The notes: a model not told the origin generated them from the sequence alone. A stretch of DNA of 64,000 nucleotides from an uncultured Halomonas sp. (GCF_947493865.1 NZ_CANLTC010000004.1:186001-250000); one strand, 5' to 3'. Positions 39,415 to 51,454 are shown, numbered from the stretch's first letter. A program made the numbers and translations.

Positions 39415-39482
39415 CGCACCGTTTCGGCGCGACGCTGTAGCGGGTAAGATAGCCCGTCGATCGGTATGTCAGGAGCACTTTC

Positions 39483-40760
39483 TTGAAAAATATCCAGGCC
39501 ATTCGGGGCATGAACGACCTGTTGCCGGAGCAATCACCTCTTTGGCAGTATTTCGAGGCGCAGGTCCGGTCGTTGATGCGCCGCTATGGCTATCTCGAGA
39601 TTCGCACGCCCATTCTGGAGCAGACCGCCCTGTTCGCACGCTCCATCGGCGAGGTCACCGATATCGTCGAGAAGGAGATGTACACCTTCGACGATCGTAA
39701 CGGCGATAGCCTGACGCTGCGTCCGGAGGGCACCGCCAGCTGCGTGCGGGCCGCCATGGAAAACGGCCTGCTGCACAATCAGACCCAGCGCCTGTGGTAT
39801 CAAGGCCCGATGTTTCGTCACGAACGTCCTCAGAAAGGACGCTATCGCCAGTTTCATCAGGTCGGTGTCGAGACCTTCGGCATTGAAGGGCCGGATATCG
39901 ACGCCGAAATCATTCTGCTCTCGGCGCGGCTGTGGAAAGCACTCGGGCTTTTCGATCATGTGACCCTGGAGCTCAACTCCCTTGGCTCCCTGGCGGCCCG
40001 TCGCGTCTATCGCGAGACACTGACCGCCTATTTCGAGTCGCATTACGAGCTTCTCGACGAGGATTCCCGCCGCCGCCTGTCGAGCAACCCCCTGCGCATC
40101 CTCGACTCCAAGAACCCTGCCATGGCACAGATGCTTGCCCAGGCGCCGCAGCTGCTCGAGTATCTTGACGATGAGTCTCGGGCACACTTTGCAGCCCTGA
40201 CGGATCTGCTCGATGCAGCGGGCATTGCCTATGTCATCAACCCTCGCCTGGTGCGCGGGCTCGACTACTATTCACGCACCGTGTTCGAGTGGACCACCAC
40301 GGCCCTTGGCAGCCAAGGCACCGTGTGCGCCGGCGGTCGCTACGATGGCCTGGTCGAACAGCTCGGTGGAAAGCCGACCCCGGCAGTCGGGTTTGCCATG
40401 GGCATCGAGCGCCTGATTCTGCTGCTCGAAACCCTGGATCTCATTCCCGCGGAAAGTCAACGTGGGCCGGATGCCTATCTGCTGGCCATGGGTGATCGCG
40501 CCGAGCGCGAGGCACTGCTGCTTGGGGAGACGCTTCGCGATGCCCTGCCCCACCTGACACTGCAGGTGCACTGTGGCGGCGGCAGCTTCAAGAGCCAGAT
40601 CAAGAAGGCAGACAAGAGCGGCGCGCGACTGGCCCTGATCCTGGGGGACAACGAACTCGATCAAGGCACCTTGGGTCTCAAGTTCCTGCGCGACGAGCGC
40701 GATCAGGAAACCTTGTCCCGGGACGCCATGATCGAACGCTTGAAAGAGCTGTTGCGCTGA
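39483..40760 (+). CDS. hisS: Histidyl-tRNA synthetase
   Basis: A 425-residue class II synthetase. It starts with TTG at 39483, supported by AGGAG eight bases upstream and by exact agreement of [14 protein letters not shown] with homologue N-termini; no ATG gives that start. Motif 2 is [17 protein letters not shown], the HisA motif is [15 protein letters not shown], and motif 3 is [11 protein letters not shown]. Confidence 0.96.
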   Translation: MKNIQAIRGMNDLLPEQSPLWQYFEAQVRSLMRRYGYLEIRTPILEQTALFARSIGEVTDIVEKEMYTFDDRNGDSLTLRPEGTASCVRAAMENGLLHNQTQRLWYQGPMFRHERPQKGRYRQFHQVGVETFGIEGPDIDAEIILLSARLWKALGLFDHVTLELNSLGSLAARRVYRETLTAYFESHYELLDEDSRRRLSSNPLRILDSKNPAMAQMLAQAPQLLEYLDDESRAHFAALTDLLDAAGIAYVINPRLVRGLDYYSRTVFEWTTTALGSQGTVCAGGRYDGLVEQLGGKPTPAVGFAMGIERLILLLETLDLIPAESQRGPDAYLLAMGDRAEREALLLGETLRDALPHLTLQVHCGGGSFKSQIKKADKSGARLALILGDNELDQGTLGLKFLRDERDQETLSRDAMIERLKELLR

Positions 40761-40808
40761 ACGAGTGATCCACACTCACCAAGGCTTTGAACGTAAAGGA
40801 GACCGCCC

Positions 40809-41468
40809 GTGGCGGAGCTACAAACCGAAGAAGAGCAGCTTGATGCCCTCAAGCGCTGGTGGAAGGAAAATGGCACGTCGCTGATCGCGGGCGTAGTGAT
40901 CGCCATCGCCGGCGTGCTGGGCTGGAATGCCTGGCAGAACTACCAGGCGAATCAGGCCGAGGCAGCATCGCTGCGTTATCAGGAACTGCTGTCTCTTGCG
41001 AGCCAGGAGGAGTTGTCCAATGACGCCCAGAGCCGAGCCCAGAAACTGGTTGGCGAGATCATCGACAATCATGACGGCACGATTTATGCGGATCTCGCCG
41101 CACTGCTACGGGCAAGCATCGCCGTCTCGAAGGATGACTACGAATCGGGTAGCACCACCCTCGAAGCGCTGATCGCCTCTACCGATCGTGATTATCTCAA
41201 GGGATTGGCGCGGCTACGCCTGGCACGGCTTCAACTGGCGCAAGACGAAGCCGAGAAGGCACTTGCCACTCTTGAAGATGGCATACCCGACTCCCTGAAT
41301 GCGCAACGTGCCGATACCCGGGGTGACATCCTCATTGCCCTGGGTCGCGATGACCAGGCCCGGGAGGCCTATCAGCAGGCGCTGCAACTATCCCAAGAAG
41401 CCGGCCAGCCCGTCTATGGTGTACAGCTCAAACTCGACGATCTGGGGGCGAAGGACATTACGCTATGA
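40809..41468 (+). CDS. yfgM: Ancillary SecYEG translocon subunit YfgM
   Basis: A 219-residue membrane-anchored TPR protein from GTG 40809, with AAAGGAG upstream. A short cytoplasmic start (EEEQLDALKRWWKENG), one helix (SLIAGVVIAIAGVLGWNAW) and periplasmic TPR-like helices follow. It links the translocon to periplasmic chaperones and lies between hisS and bamB as in relatives. Its stop overlaps the bamB start. Confidence 0.93.
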   Translation: MAELQTEEEQLDALKRWWKENGTSLIAGVVIAIAGVLGWNAWQNYQANQAEAASLRYQELLSLASQEELSNDAQSRAQKLVGEIIDNHDGTIYADLAALLRASIAVSKDDYESGSTTLEALIASTDRDYLKGLARLRLARLQLAQDEAEKALATLEDGIPDSLNAQRADTRGDILIALGRDDQAREAYQQALQLSQEAGQPVYGVQLKLDDLGAKDITL

Positions 41469-42622
41469 AACTTACTCACTTGCTCGTACCTACCGTGCTG
41501 GTCACGCTGCTGGCTGGCTGCGCCGGCAAGGTCGAGCCGAAATACCCACCCAAGGACCTCGAGTCCTTTGACACCCGGGTCGAACTGAACAGCCTATGGG
41601 ATCAAGACATTGGGAATGGCTTGGGTATCGCAGGGTATCCGATCACACCAGCGCTGGACGATGGCCGCGTGTTTGCCGCGGATCAATCCGGGCTGGTGCG
41701 TGCCATCGATGCTGCCAGCGGTGAAAGGCTGTGGCAGAAAGAGCTGAACGCACCGATTTCAAGCGGCCTGACCGCCGTGGCCGGCCACGTGTATCTAGGC
41801 ACGCGTAACGGCGAGGTACTCGCGCTGGATCAAACGGATGGTGCGGAACGTTGGCGCTCTCGGGTATCCAGCGAAGTGCTCGCCCCGCCTCAGGCCAATC
41901 GCCGCCTGCTGGTCATTCAGAGCGTCGATGGGGCCATCACGGCGCTTGATCGCGAAACCGGTGACGAGCGCTGGGTCTATACCGCCAATCAGCCGGCGCT
42001 GACCCTGCGCGGTACCGGCACACCTCGAGTGATCGAGCAGGTCACCTTCGCCGGTTTCGCCAACGGCCGCCTGGTGACTCTCGACAACCGCAGTGGTCAA
42101 CCGCTGTGGGATCTGCGGGTCGCCGTTCCCCAGGGCCGCAGCGAAGTCGGCCGCCTGGTGGACCTGGACGGCCAACCCCTGCTGACTCGGGATGGGCGCC
42201 TCTACGTCACCAGCTACAACGGTCGCCTGCTGGCCCTGGAAGCCACCAGTGGCGAAATTCTATGGTCCCGGGAAGAGTCGAGCTATCTCACGCCATTGCT
42301 GGTCGGTGATACGCTGATCACCGTGAACGATGCAAGCCACGTGCTGGCACTGGACGCACTTTCGGGCCGCCTGCTGTGGCAATCCGATGCCCTTGAAGGA
42401 CGCTGGTTGACCTCGCCGGCCTTTGTCGACGGAAATATTGCGCTAGGCGACTACGAAGGCTACGTGCATCTGCTCGCAATCGATAGCGGCAGATTCGTCG
42501 GCCGGCGTGACCTGGGCGGCGATGGCATCAGCCTGCCGCTGCTCACCGACGATGGCCGGCTCTTCGCGCTGACCAACGACGGTGAGCTGAGCGCCTTCGA
42601 CACCGAATCGACCGAGGATTGA
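41465..42622 (+). CDS. bamB: Outer-membrane assembly lipoprotein BamB
   Basis: A 385-residue lipoprotein with lipobox LLAGC (Cys19) and an eight-bladed beta-propeller of PQQ-like repeats ([57 protein letters not shown]). It belongs to the BAM complex that inserts outer-membrane barrels. It overlaps yfgM by four bases. Confidence 0.95.
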   Translation: MKLTHLLVPTVLVTLLAGCAGKVEPKYPPKDLESFDTRVELNSLWDQDIGNGLGIAGYPITPALDDGRVFAADQSGLVRAIDAASGERLWQKELNAPISSGLTAVAGHVYLGTRNGEVLALDQTDGAERWRSRVSSEVLAPPQANRRLLVIQSVDGAITALDRETGDERWVYTANQPALTLRGTGTPRVIEQVTFAGFANGRLVTLDNRSGQPLWDLRVAVPQGRSEVGRLVDLDGQPLLTRDGRLYVTSYNGRLLALEATSGEILWSREESSYLTPLLVGDTLITVNDASHVLALDALSGRLLWQSDALEGRWLTSPAFVDGNIALGDYEGYVHLLAIDSGRFVGRRDLGGDGISLPLLTDDGRLFALTNDGELSAFDTESTED

Positions 42623-42633
42623 ACGTCCATACC

Positions 42634-44037
42634 ATGAACCCCGTCATCGCCCTGGTGGGCAGGCCAAACGTAGGCAAGTCCACCCTATTCAATCGTCTGA
42701 CCCGCACCCGGGACGCCCTGGTGGCGGATTTCCCGGGGCTGACCCGGGATCGCAAGTACGGCAACGGTCAACTGGGCGGCAAGACTTATACGGTCATCGA
42801 TACCGGCGGCATCAGCGGCGATGAAGAAGGCATCGATGCGGCCATGGCGGAACAGTCCCTGGTGGCCATCGACGAAGCGGACATCGTGCTGTTCATGGTC
42901 GATGCCCGGGCCGGACTGAACGTTGCCGATGAGGCCATCGCCAATCATCTGCGGGTAAACCAGAAGAAGACCTGGCTGGTGGTCAACAAGACCGATGGGC
43001 TGGAAGAGCATTCGGCGATGGCGGATTTCTGGACCCTAGGCCTGGGCGATCCGCATGCCATTGCCGCGGCCCATGGCCGCAACGTGACGGCGCTGATCGA
43101 CGCAGTGCTGGCACCCTTTCCCGAACGTGGCGAAGGCTATGCGACCCCCGCCACGGACAAGGGCATTCGTATCGGCGTGATCGGGCGGCCCAACGTGGGC
43201 AAGTCGACGCTGGTCAACCGACTGCTGGGCGAGGAACGAGTGGTGGTGTTCGACGAGGCCGGCACCACTCGGGACGCCATCGAGATCCCCTTCGAACGTC
43301 GCGGGCGCCCCTACGTGCTGGTGGATACCGCCGGGGTCCGGCGGCGCAAGAACGTCAGCCTGATTGCCGAAAAGTTCTCCATCATCAAGACTCTGGAGGC
43401 GATCAAGGAGTGCCATGTCGCCATCGTGGTACTCGACGCCAGAAGCGGGCTCGTGGAGCAGGACCTGCATCTGCTCGATTACGTACTGACCTCCGGGCGC
43501 GCCCTGGTGCTGGCGGTCAACAAGTGGGACGGCCTTGAAAGCGAGCAGAAGGACAAGATGCGCGCCGACATCAAGCGGCGCCTGGGCTTTGCCGACTATG
43601 CGGATCTGCACTTCATCTCGGCGCTGCACGGCACCGCCGTGGGTGATCTCTACCCATCCATCGAGCGCGCCTTCAAGGCAGCCAATAGCCACTGGTCCAC
43701 CAATCGCCTGACCACCCTCCTGCAGGACGCGGTAAGCGAACATCAGCCCCCCCTGGTACACGGTCGGCGCATCAAGCTGCGCATGGCCCACCAGGGCGGC
43801 AGCAACCCACCGATCATCGTCGTGCACGGCAACCAGACGCACGCGCTGCCGGAAGCCTACAAACGCTATCTGATCAACACCTTCCGCAAGGTGCTGAAGA
43901 TTCGCGGCACGCCAGTGCGCTTCGAGTTTCGCTCCGGGGACAATCCCTTTGATAGCGATGCCAACGCCAGCGACCGTGAAAAAGCCAAGAAGCGGGAGCT
44001 GGCGAGAACCAAGGAAGCGCGCAAGAGTCGTCGCTGA
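42634..44037 (+). CDS. der: Ribosome-assembly GTPase Der (EngA)
   Basis: A 467-residue protein from ATG 42634 ([17 protein letters not shown]); an in-frame TTG at 42619 adds five residues. It has two tandem GTPase domains, each with GRPNVGKST, followed by a KH-like C-terminal domain ([22 protein letters not shown]) and a basic tail. Needed for 50S maturation. It ends the ndk-to-der run. Confidence 0.96.
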   Translation: MNPVIALVGRPNVGKSTLFNRLTRTRDALVADFPGLTRDRKYGNGQLGGKTYTVIDTGGISGDEEGIDAAMAEQSLVAIDEADIVLFMVDARAGLNVADEAIANHLRVNQKKTWLVVNKTDGLEEHSAMADFWTLGLGDPHAIAAAHGRNVTALIDAVLAPFPERGEGYATPATDKGIRIGVIGRPNVGKSTLVNRLLGEERVVVFDEAGTTRDAIEIPFERRGRPYVLVDTAGVRRRKNVSLIAEKFSIIKTLEAIKECHVAIVVLDARSGLVEQDLHLLDYVLTSGRALVLAVNKWDGLESEQKDKMRADIKRRLGFADYADLHFISALHGTAVGDLYPSIERAFKAANSHWSTNRLTTLLQDAVSEHQPPLVHGRRIKLRMAHQGGSNPPIIVVHGNQTHALPEAYKRYLINTFRKVLKIRGTPVRFEFRSGDNPFDSDANASDREKAKKRELARTKEARKSRR

Positions 44038-44165
44038 GGGGCACCGAAGACAAGGCGAAGCGAGGGTCTTTTGCCATGGATGGCAAAAGTAGCGCCCACG
44101 GATGGGTTCACAGCGCCCTCGAGAAGGCTTGTCCTCGGGAAAGCCCCACACTTGATCGTCAGGAT

Positions 44166-45032
44166 TTATTCCTGAACCATGCGCCGTCCACCCACCCACA
44201 GGCAGGCAAACTGCCAGGCGGCGCGCCCGCTTCTAACGCCACGCAAGGTGGCATAGCGCAATGCTTCCGTTCGAGCCTCGTCGTTCCACTGCACATTCTG
44301 GTCAAGATAAGCGACCCAATGTCGGCACGCCTGCAGGTAGGTGTCCTGATCGAAGGCGCGAAAGGAAAGCAACAGGCCGAAACGATCGGAGAGCGAGATT
44401 CGCTCCTCCACCGCATCGCCATGATGAAGCTCATTGCCGACCAGATGCGTCTGGGCGTTGTCCTCCATCGACTCCGGAAGCAGATGACGGCGGTTGGAAG
44501 TCGCATACAGCAACACATTTTTCGGCGGACCGGTCAGGGTGCCATCGAGTACGCTCTTGAGGGCCTTGTAGCCATCGTCGCTGCCCTCGAAAGAGAGATC
44601 GTCGCAATAGACGATGAAGCGATGCGCCCTATCGCGCAGCTGTTGTACCAGAACCGGCAGTCCCACCAGATCATGACGATCCACCTGAATGAGTCGTAAT
44701 CCCTCTGGAGCGAGAGCGTTGAGCAATGCCCGCACCAGGGACGACTTGCCGCTACCCCGAGCGCCCCAAAGCAGCGCATGATTGGCTGGCAAGCCCTGCA
44801 GGAATGCACGAGTATTGGTCAGCAGCGCGCGTTTTTGACGCTCGATACCGATCAGATCATCCAGGCCTACGCTGTCCCGGAGCGCGACCGGCAGCAGTTG
44901 GCCGCCCAGCGGATGGCGCTGCCACAGGGCGGCCACGTCTTGCGACCAGTCCAGCTCTGGCGGCTGGGGTGGCAGCCAGGCCTCGACCCGATCGAGTAGC
45001 CGACTCAGGCGTTGGTGCAGTTCTGCATCCAT
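44166..45032 (-). CDS. DUF815-family AAA+ ATPase
   Basis: A 288-residue protein from ATG 45032, with AAGGAGCC upstream; an in-frame start at 45056 is less supported. Walker A GARGSGKSS and a Walker-B-like FIVYCDDLSFEG are followed by YATSNRRHLLPESM, an arrangement typical of the DUF815 family of ATPases. Molecular role unknown. It is convergent with der and divergent from the M48 peptidase gene. Confidence 0.85.
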   Translation of the reverse strand: MDAELHQRLSRLLDRVEAWLPPQPPELDWSQDVAALWQRHPLGGQLLPVALRDSVGLDDLIGIERQKRALLTNTRAFLQGLPANHALLWGARGSGKSSLVRALLNALAPEGLRLIQVDRHDLVGLPVLVQQLRDRAHRFIVYCDDLSFEGSDDGYKALKSVLDGTLTGPPKNVLLYATSNRRHLLPESMEDNAQTHLVGNELHHGDAVEERISLSDRFGLLLSFRAFDQDTYLQACRHWVAYLDQNVQWNDEARTEALRYATLRGVRSGRAAWQFACLWVGGRRMVQE

Positions 45033-45143
45033 GAATACAAGGCTCCTTATCGACAATGGTTGACGCTGAAAGACATACAGGTATCTTGAAGCTCAACACC
45101 ACCCCGGTCCAGATAGACAACACTCAGAAATCAGGAAAAGCGC

Positions 45144-45938
45144 ATGAAATGGATCAACCGCAGCGCATTGGGAGCATTGCTCATCTCACTCGTGGCTTGT
45201 AGCCAATCCCCCACCGGACGCTCCCAGTTGACGCTGTTTTCCGATGAACAGCTCAGCGAAATGGGCGAGCAAAGCTTCGCTCAATACGAGCAAAAACTGC
45301 CGGTGGTACAGGGCCAGGTCAATAGCTATGTGCAGTGTGTAGCGCAAGCGATCACCGGAGAGCTCGAGTCCGCGGGGCAATGGGAGGTCAAGGTGTTCAA
45401 GGATGACTCCGCCAACGCCTTTGCGCTGCCTGGTGGTCATATCGGCGTCAATACCGGACTGCTCAATGTGGCAAAGAATCAGAACCAATTGGCGGCGGTC
45501 ATCGGCCACGAAATCGCTCACGTCCTGGCAAGTCATGCCAATGAACGCGTCTCTCAGCAGGCAGCGACTCAAACCGGTCTATCCGTCTTTCAGGCGGCAG
45601 CAGGACTCAATAGCGCCGGTGGTCAGCAGCTGATGGGGCTGCTCGGCATGGGCGCTCAGTACGGCATTCTGATGCCTTTCTCCCGCAAGCAGGAGAGCGA
45701 GTCGGATGTGCTGGGCCTGGATCTGATGGCCCGGGCCGGGTTCGACCCAAGGGCCAGCATCGATCTGTGGCAGAACATGTCCGCCAGCAGTAATGGTCAG
45801 CCGCCGGTATGGATGTCGACTCACCCCAGCCACGGCCAGCGCATCGATCTCCTGCAGGCCCAGATGAGCGACGCCATGAGCTACTACCAGCAAGCCCAGG
45901 CAGCGGGCAAGACTCCCAACTGTCAGAGCCCGGGCTGA
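45144..45938 (+). CDS. M48-family periplasmic metallopeptidase lipoprotein
   Basis: A 264-residue zinc protease with a lipoprotein signal (lipobox LVAC, Cys19). The zinc site is VIGHEIAHVLASH with third-ligand Glu in ESDVLGLDLMARAGFDP. It resembles LoiP/YggG and YcaL, which degrade misfolded envelope proteins. The stop overlaps the next start as TGATG. Confidence 0.9.
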   Translation: MKWINRSALGALLISLVACSQSPTGRSQLTLFSDEQLSEMGEQSFAQYEQKLPVVQGQVNSYVQCVAQAITGELESAGQWEVKVFKDDSANAFALPGGHIGVNTGLLNVAKNQNQLAAVIGHEIAHVLASHANERVSQQAATQTGLSVFQAAAGLNSAGGQQLMGLLGMGAQYGILMPFSRKQESESDVLGLDLMARAGFDPRASIDLWQNMSASSNGQPPVWMSTHPSHGQRIDLLQAQMSDAMSYYQQAQAAGKTPNCQSPG

Positions 45939-46195
45939 TGGCGCGATGGGGGGCGCTGCTGCTGATTCTGCCGCTGGTCATACTGATGGGCGTCTATTTC
46001 TGGGAGCTTGGCGATATACGCGAATGCCAGCTCTCCGGCGGTCACTGGGATCATCTTGCGGCGACTTGCCGCGAGCAGCCGCAACCTTTCGTGCCCTTCA
46101 TCGAGCGGCACTCGCTACTGGTGAACGGCGGCATGCTGCTCTCGGTGCTGGGGCTTGTGATGTGTTTTGTGGGGTTTTACGTCAAGCGCCGCTAG
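45938..46195 (+). CDS. Small two-helix membrane protein
   Basis: An 85-residue protein from ATG 45938, translationally coupled to the M48 peptidase (TGATG). Two hydrophobic segments (WGALLLILPLVILMGVYFW and LLVNGGMLLSVLGLVMCFVG) flank a loop with two cysteines (RECQLSGGHWDHLAATC) that could form a disulfide. I recognise no family; coupling suggests a link with the peptidase. Confidence 0.75.
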   Translation: MARWGALLLILPLVILMGVYFWELGDIRECQLSGGHWDHLAATCREQPQPFVPFIERHSLLVNGGMLLSVLGLVMCFVGFYVKRR

Positions 46196-46208
46196 TCGTT
46201 GCCCGAGC

Positions 46209-47018
46209 CTAGCTCGGGCGAAGCTGCTTGCGCAGGGCAGCGGTTTCGGGTCGCACATTGCGCCATAGAAAGAAGGACTCCGCCGCCTGCTCGATGAGCA
46301 TGCCCAGCCCGTCCGCGGTGCGGGCGTCGCGTTCAGCGGACCAGCGCAGGAACGCCGTGGGCTCTTCCGCGTACATCATGTCGTAGGCCAGGGCGTCATC
46401 GGCAAACACATCCTCTGGTAGCGGCGGACACTCGCCGCCCAGGCTGGCGCTGGTGCCGTTGATGACCAGATCGAAGGTTCCCACTATTTCATCGAAGCCG
46501 CCGCCGGTGGTCTCTCCCAGCTCAGCAAATGCCTTTGCCAGCCGATGCGCCTTCTCCGGGGTGCGATTGGCGATCATCAGGGTCGCAGGCTGCGCCGCCA
46601 GCAGTGGCTCGAGAATGCCGCGTACCGCACCCCCCGCACCGAGCACCAGAATACGCGCCTTTTCCAGCGGGGCGGCCTGAGCCTGAAGGTCGCGTACCAG
46701 GCCGAGGCCGTCGGTAGTATCGCCGTAGGTCTCGCCGTTTCGACCCAGCACCAGGGTATTCACCGCACCAGCAAGTCGTGCTCGAGGGCTAAGCACATCG
46801 CTCAAACGATAGGCGTCTTCCTTGAAAGGCACGGTCACATTGGCGCCGCGCCCGCCCGAGGCGATAAAAGCGTGCCAGGCGCCGGCGAAATCCTCCAAGG
46901 GCGCTTCGATCGCCTCATAGGTCAGGGCTTCGCCGGCCTGTTCGGCGAAGGCCGCGTGTATTCTGGGTGACAGGGAATGACCGATGGGATGGCCAAATAC
47001 GCAGTAGCGATCGCTCAT
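46209..47018 (-). CDS. aroE: Shikimate dehydrogenase
   Basis: A 269-residue NADPH-dependent enzyme from ATG 47018 ([18 protein letters not shown]), with GAGGTG upstream. Active-site Lys and Asp are in [11 protein letters not shown] and GDTTDGLGL; the nucleotide site is [10 protein letters not shown]. It reduces 3-dehydroshikimate in aromatic amino-acid synthesis. It is in the aroE-hemF-tsaC-dprA run. Confidence 0.95.
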   Translation of the reverse strand: MSDRYCVFGHPIGHSLSPRIHAAFAEQAGEALTYEAIEAPLEDFAGAWHAFIASGGRGANVTVPFKEDAYRLSDVLSPRARLAGAVNTLVLGRNGETYGDTTDGLGLVRDLQAQAAPLEKARILVLGAGGAVRGILEPLLAAQPATLMIANRTPEKAHRLAKAFAELGETTGGGFDEIVGTFDLVINGTSASLGGECPPLPEDVFADDALAYDMMYAEEPTAFLRWSAERDARTADGLGMLIEQAAESFFLWRNVRPETAALRKQLRPS

Positions 47019-47047
47019 AAAAAACACCTCCGTGAATATTTTATGGC

Positions 47048-48013
<966 letters not shown>

Positions 48014-48568
48014 TCAATCGCGCACTATTTCGCCGCTGCGCAAATCGCGAATGGTACTGGGCCGAGCATAGCCCCCCAGCGCGCCTTCGACCACATGAAC
48101 GGCGGGGCCGAAATAGTCACGAACGGTGGCGCTATCGAGCGCAGGCGGCTCGCGAGCAGGATTGGCGGAGGTGGAAACAAGCGGGCCACCGAAAGCGGCA
48201 CAAAGCTCGGCAACCATGGGATGGTCGCTGACCCGCAGCGCCACGCTCGCATGTTCACCGCGCAGCAGCGGCTGGGAGCGGCCGTTGTGCGGCACCAGCC
48301 AGGTGACATGCCCCGGCCAGCTGGCACGCAGGCGTTGACGATCGCTCGCGTTCAATTCGCACAGCCAGGGGTCGAGCTGGTCGATATCACCGGCAATCAG
48401 GATCAGCCCCTTGGAAGGATCACGTTGCTTGAGATCAATCAGCGTCTGCAGCGCGGCGGGGTTGTCCGGATCGCAGCCAAGCCCCCACACCGCTTCGGTG
48501 GGGTAGGCAATGACACCGCCTTCCCGCAGTATGGCGATGGCAATTTCCAGGGCGTCGCGATCGATCAT
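48014..48568 (-). CDS. tsaC: Threonylcarbamoyl-AMP synthase TsaC
   Basis: A 184-residue YrdC-fold enzyme making threonylcarbamoyl-AMP for the t6A37 modification of ANN-decoding tRNAs. Motifs: GGVIAYPTEAVWGLGCDP, LKQRDPSKGLILI and GPLVSTSANPA. It lies between dprA and hemF as in relatives. Confidence 0.95.
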   Translation of the reverse strand: MIDRDALEIAIAILREGGVIAYPTEAVWGLGCDPDNPAALQTLIDLKQRDPSKGLILIAGDIDQLDPWLCELNASDRQRLRASWPGHVTWLVPHNGRSQPLLRGEHASVALRVSDHPMVAELCAAFGGPLVSTSANPAREPPALDSATVRDYFGPAVHVVEGALGGYARPSTIRDLRSGEIVRD

Positions 48569-48647
48569 TACAGGTGCTCCGGCTCGGCAAACAGAGCGCG
48601 AATTCTAGCATGACCGCCAGCGCCCAGCAGCCGCCGCGTGGCAAAGC

Positions 48648-49745
48648 CTAGCGGGGCAGACGCACCCACCCTCCCGGCGCCTGGGTCGCCCAGCCGTCGA
48701 GTTCCAGCTCCAGCAGACGCTGCTGGCAATAAGGGAAGTCGCGCCCGGACAGTTCGATCAGCGTATCCAGCGGCGTGGGGGAGTCGCTGAGCAGCGCCAG
48801 CAACGCATCGCCGTTTGCTGGCAGCGTCCTGGAGGAGTCAGCAGGCATGGAGGCAGGCATCGCAACCGTCGTCATGCCCCACTGCCCCAGCTCGGCGAGA
48901 ATATCCTCGACGCAGGTGACCAGGGTCGCTCCCTGGCGTAGCAAGGCAAGGCAGCCTCGAGCCTGAGGATTGTGAATCGACCCCGGCAGCGTGAACACTT
49001 CACGGTTCTGCTCCATGGCCAGGCGTGCGCTGATCAGCGATCCGCTCTTTTCTGCCGCTTCGATGACCAATACGCCGAGGGTCAGCCCGGTGACGATACG
49101 ATTGCGTCGGGGAAAGAACGCCGGATTGGCCTTCAAATTTGGCGCATGCTCGCTGATCAGCAAGCCATCCTGATCCAGCATGCGCCGATAAAGCTCCTCA
49201 TGACGCGCGGGATAGACGACATCGATACCGCAGCCCAGCACACCAATGCTTTGACCACCCGCCTGCAGCGCCGCATGATGCGCGCGACCATCGACACCCA
49301 AGGCCATGCCGCTGACCACGCAAAAGCCACGCTCCGCCAGCTCCCTGGCAAAGCGCGCCGTGTTGCCCTGCCCTTCCCGAGTGGGTTTTCGTGTGCCCAC
49401 GATAGCGATGCCCGGCGGTGCAAGCACCGCCAGGTTACCTTTTGCCCAGAGCAACGGCGGTGGGTCCGGCAACTCATCGAGCAACCTGGGCCACGCATCA
49501 TGAGCAGGTGTCAATAAATGATGGGAGGGATGTGCCGCTTCCCAGGCCAGTGCTTGCGCTACCTTGGGCGCTAGCAGGCTACGATCCGGGTGTTCGAGCC
49601 ACAGTCGCAGGGCGTCCCGGGCAACGGCCGGCAACAGCGCCAGCCAGCCCTGGGGCCATTGTGGCTGGCGTTCACGCAGTTGCGCCAGGCGTCGCGCCCC
49701 CATGCCGGGTAGCAGGGATAGCACCAACCAATCCGAAGCCGTCAT
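48648..49745 (-). CDS. dprA: DNA-processing protein DprA
   Basis: A 365-residue protein from ATG 49745 (MTASDWLVLSLLPG). The N-terminal SAM-like helical domain precedes a Rossmann-like core (GIAIVGTRKPTREGQ, SGMALGVDGRAHHAAL, GVLGCGIDVVYPARHEEL) and a C-terminal winged helix. It protects incoming single strands and loads RecA in natural transformation. Confidence 0.94.
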   Translation of the reverse strand: MTASDWLVLSLLPGMGARRLAQLRERQPQWPQGWLALLPAVARDALRLWLEHPDRSLLAPKVAQALAWEAAHPSHHLLTPAHDAWPRLLDELPDPPPLLWAKGNLAVLAPPGIAIVGTRKPTREGQGNTARFARELAERGFCVVSGMALGVDGRAHHAALQAGGQSIGVLGCGIDVVYPARHEELYRRMLDQDGLLISEHAPNLKANPAFFPRRNRIVTGLTLGVLVIEAAEKSGSLISARLAMEQNREVFTLPGSIHNPQARGCLALLRQGATLVTCVEDILAELGQWGMTTVAMPASMPADSSRTLPANGDALLALLSDSPTPLDTLIELSGRDFPYCQQRLLELELDGWATQAPGGWVRLPR

Positions 49746-49749
49746 GTTC

Positions 49750-50667
49750 TCAGCGCTGCCCTGCACGGGCAACCAGCGCATCGTCAGCCGGAGCGTGAAC
49801 TCGATCCCCTACCGCCAGACTGCGGCTGGCCTGCATGACCAGGGCATAGCTGAGGCGCTCGTAGGTATGAAACACCATCAGTAACCCGGCATCCTCTCCA
49901 GGCAAATGCAACGTCTGGTCGGTGGCCGGGTCGATCACCTTCTCGCCGAGCTGTTCGACGGCCAGCACGTTTCCGGGGACGAGCCCATCGCGACGCCCCA
50001 GATCCAGCGCCACCACATCCAGCCGCCCGGTGTAGCGCACACCGCCGGGCACCGACAATATCTGCCCTTCACTCATGGCAGGGGCGGCACTGAGTCGAAA
50101 TTCCGGCGTTGCCGACAGACTCTCCAGCGCCAGCACCTTGTCGCCCGGACGAATCTCCTGGCGTGAAGACGTCACCTCGAGCAGCGTGATGTCGTTTTCC
50201 TTACGTAGAAGCCGTGCCTTGCCCAGGGATTCCATTTCAAGCCCGAGAAACTCGCCGGTATCCGGGTCCACGTAGCGCTGCCCGGGGCGATAAAGCCCAT
50301 AGAACCGCCCAGCCGGCAACTCACCCCGCACATAAAGGCGGTCGCCGGCACCGCTTAGAATGCGCTGATCGTCTCCAGCGAGAACATAAGGGGCATTGTC
50401 AATGTCCTCGGGGCCGACGATACGATTACTCTCCAGGAAACTACCCAGGATGCTCCAGGGCAATGGCGTAATGGCGTCCCGCGTCGAAATGCGATGCACC
50501 TGAGGCGAGAGCCGCAGAACGTTTTCGTCGCGCTGCAGTGAATCGCTACGAACCTCTTTCAGCGCGGCCACCGCCGGCGACACGAGCACCAGGCAGATGG
50601 CACCCAGCGAGCACGCCGCCAGTCGCCGATGCCGCCTGGCTATTTCCATCACCATGCCCCTCATCAT
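49750..50667 (-). CDS. Envelope protein of the LysM family (PA0020-like), LysM domain absent
   Basis: A 305-residue secreted protein; ATG 50667 is six bases after GGGAG. A signal peptide (RRLAACSLGAICLVLVSPAVA) leads straight into the domain that in homologues beside dprA follows a LysM peptidoglycan-binding module (LRLSPQVHRISTRDAI, AGDDQRILSGAGDRLYVRG, then YRPGQRYVDPDTGEFLG). The usual YTVxxGDTLWDI module is missing. Role unknown; it is four bases from dprA. Confidence 0.8.
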   Translation of the reverse strand: MMRGMVMEIARRHRRLAACSLGAICLVLVSPAVAALKEVRSDSLQRDENVLRLSPQVHRISTRDAITPLPWSILGSFLESNRIVGPEDIDNAPYVLAGDDQRILSGAGDRLYVRGELPAGRFYGLYRPGQRYVDPDTGEFLGLEMESLGKARLLRKENDITLLEVTSSRQEIRPGDKVLALESLSATPEFRLSAAPAMSEGQILSVPGGVRYTGRLDVVALDLGRRDGLVPGNVLAVEQLGEKVIDPATDQTLHLPGEDAGLLMVFHTYERLSYALVMQASRSLAVGDRVHAPADDALVARAGQR

Positions 50668-50906
50668 GTGCATCTCCCGCCACCCGTCTTGTGTGCTCTG
50701 CAAGGCTCAGAACTTTTGAGTTTTAGCTTGTCCAATGAAGGCGTCCCTCAATTGAATGCGAAAGGTCTGTAAAGACATATCGGCCGCGTTGTCCGATAGT
50801 TTGATGCTATTGCATTCATGAGTGACTCGATGGTTCTGCTGACGAGTGAATCGTCTTACAATGATCGTATATTCTCGTACCACCGGATAACGGTATTACC
50901 AACGCC

Positions 50907-51419
50907 ATGGCCAAATTAGAGATTCTCGAATTTCCCGATGAGCGCCTGCGCACCAAGGCAAAGCCGGTCGATATCGTCGACGACGAGATTTCGACCCTGG
51001 TCGATGACATGCTCGAAACCATGTACGACGCCAATGGCATCGGGCTGGCAGCGACTCAGGTGGATGTGCACCGGCGCGTGATCGTCATGGATGTCAGCGA
51101 AGACCACTCTCAGCCGCTGGTGTTGATCAACCCCGAGTACACACCGCTGGACGATGAGCGTGAGCCCATGCAGGAAGGGTGCCTATCCATTCCCGAGTAC
51201 TACGCGGATGTGCCGCGAGCCTTGCGGGTTCATCTCAAGGCGCTGGGCCGCGATGGCAAGCCCTACGAGCTGGAAGCGGACGGCCTGCTTGCCCACTGCA
51301 TTCAGCATGAACATGATCATCTCGAAGGCGTGCTGTTCGTGGATTATCTGTCGCCGCTCAAGCGCGAACGCATCATGAAGAAGATGCAGAAGCGCCATCG
51401 GCAAATGCAGGAGGCATGA
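50907..51419 (+). CDS. def: Peptide deformylase
   Basis: A 170-residue Fe2+ enzyme that removes N-formyl groups from nascent proteins. All three motifs are present: [17 protein letters not shown] with the metal Cys, and QHEHDHLEG. It is divergent from the LysM-family gene and followed by its own terminator before fmt. Confidence 0.97.
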   Translation: MAKLEILEFPDERLRTKAKPVDIVDDEISTLVDDMLETMYDANGIGLAATQVDVHRRVIVMDVSEDHSQPLVLINPEYTPLDDEREPMQEGCLSIPEYYADVPRALRVHLKALGRDGKPYELEADGLLAHCIQHEHDHLEGVLFVDYLSPLKRERIMKKMQKRHRQMQEA

Positions 51420-51431
51420 TCGTTAGTTTTA

Positions 51432-51454
51432 AAAGGCCGGTCGATCCGGCCTTT
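51432..51454 (+). terminator. Rho-independent terminator after def
   Basis: Stem AAAGGCCGG / CCGGCCTTT with loop TCGAT, followed by a T-rich run (TGTCGTTTT). Confidence 0.8.

Noticed and set aside
43036-44199. 387-codon reverse ORF opposite der
   Set aside because: Shadow of the der coding frame, which has both GTPase domains intact.
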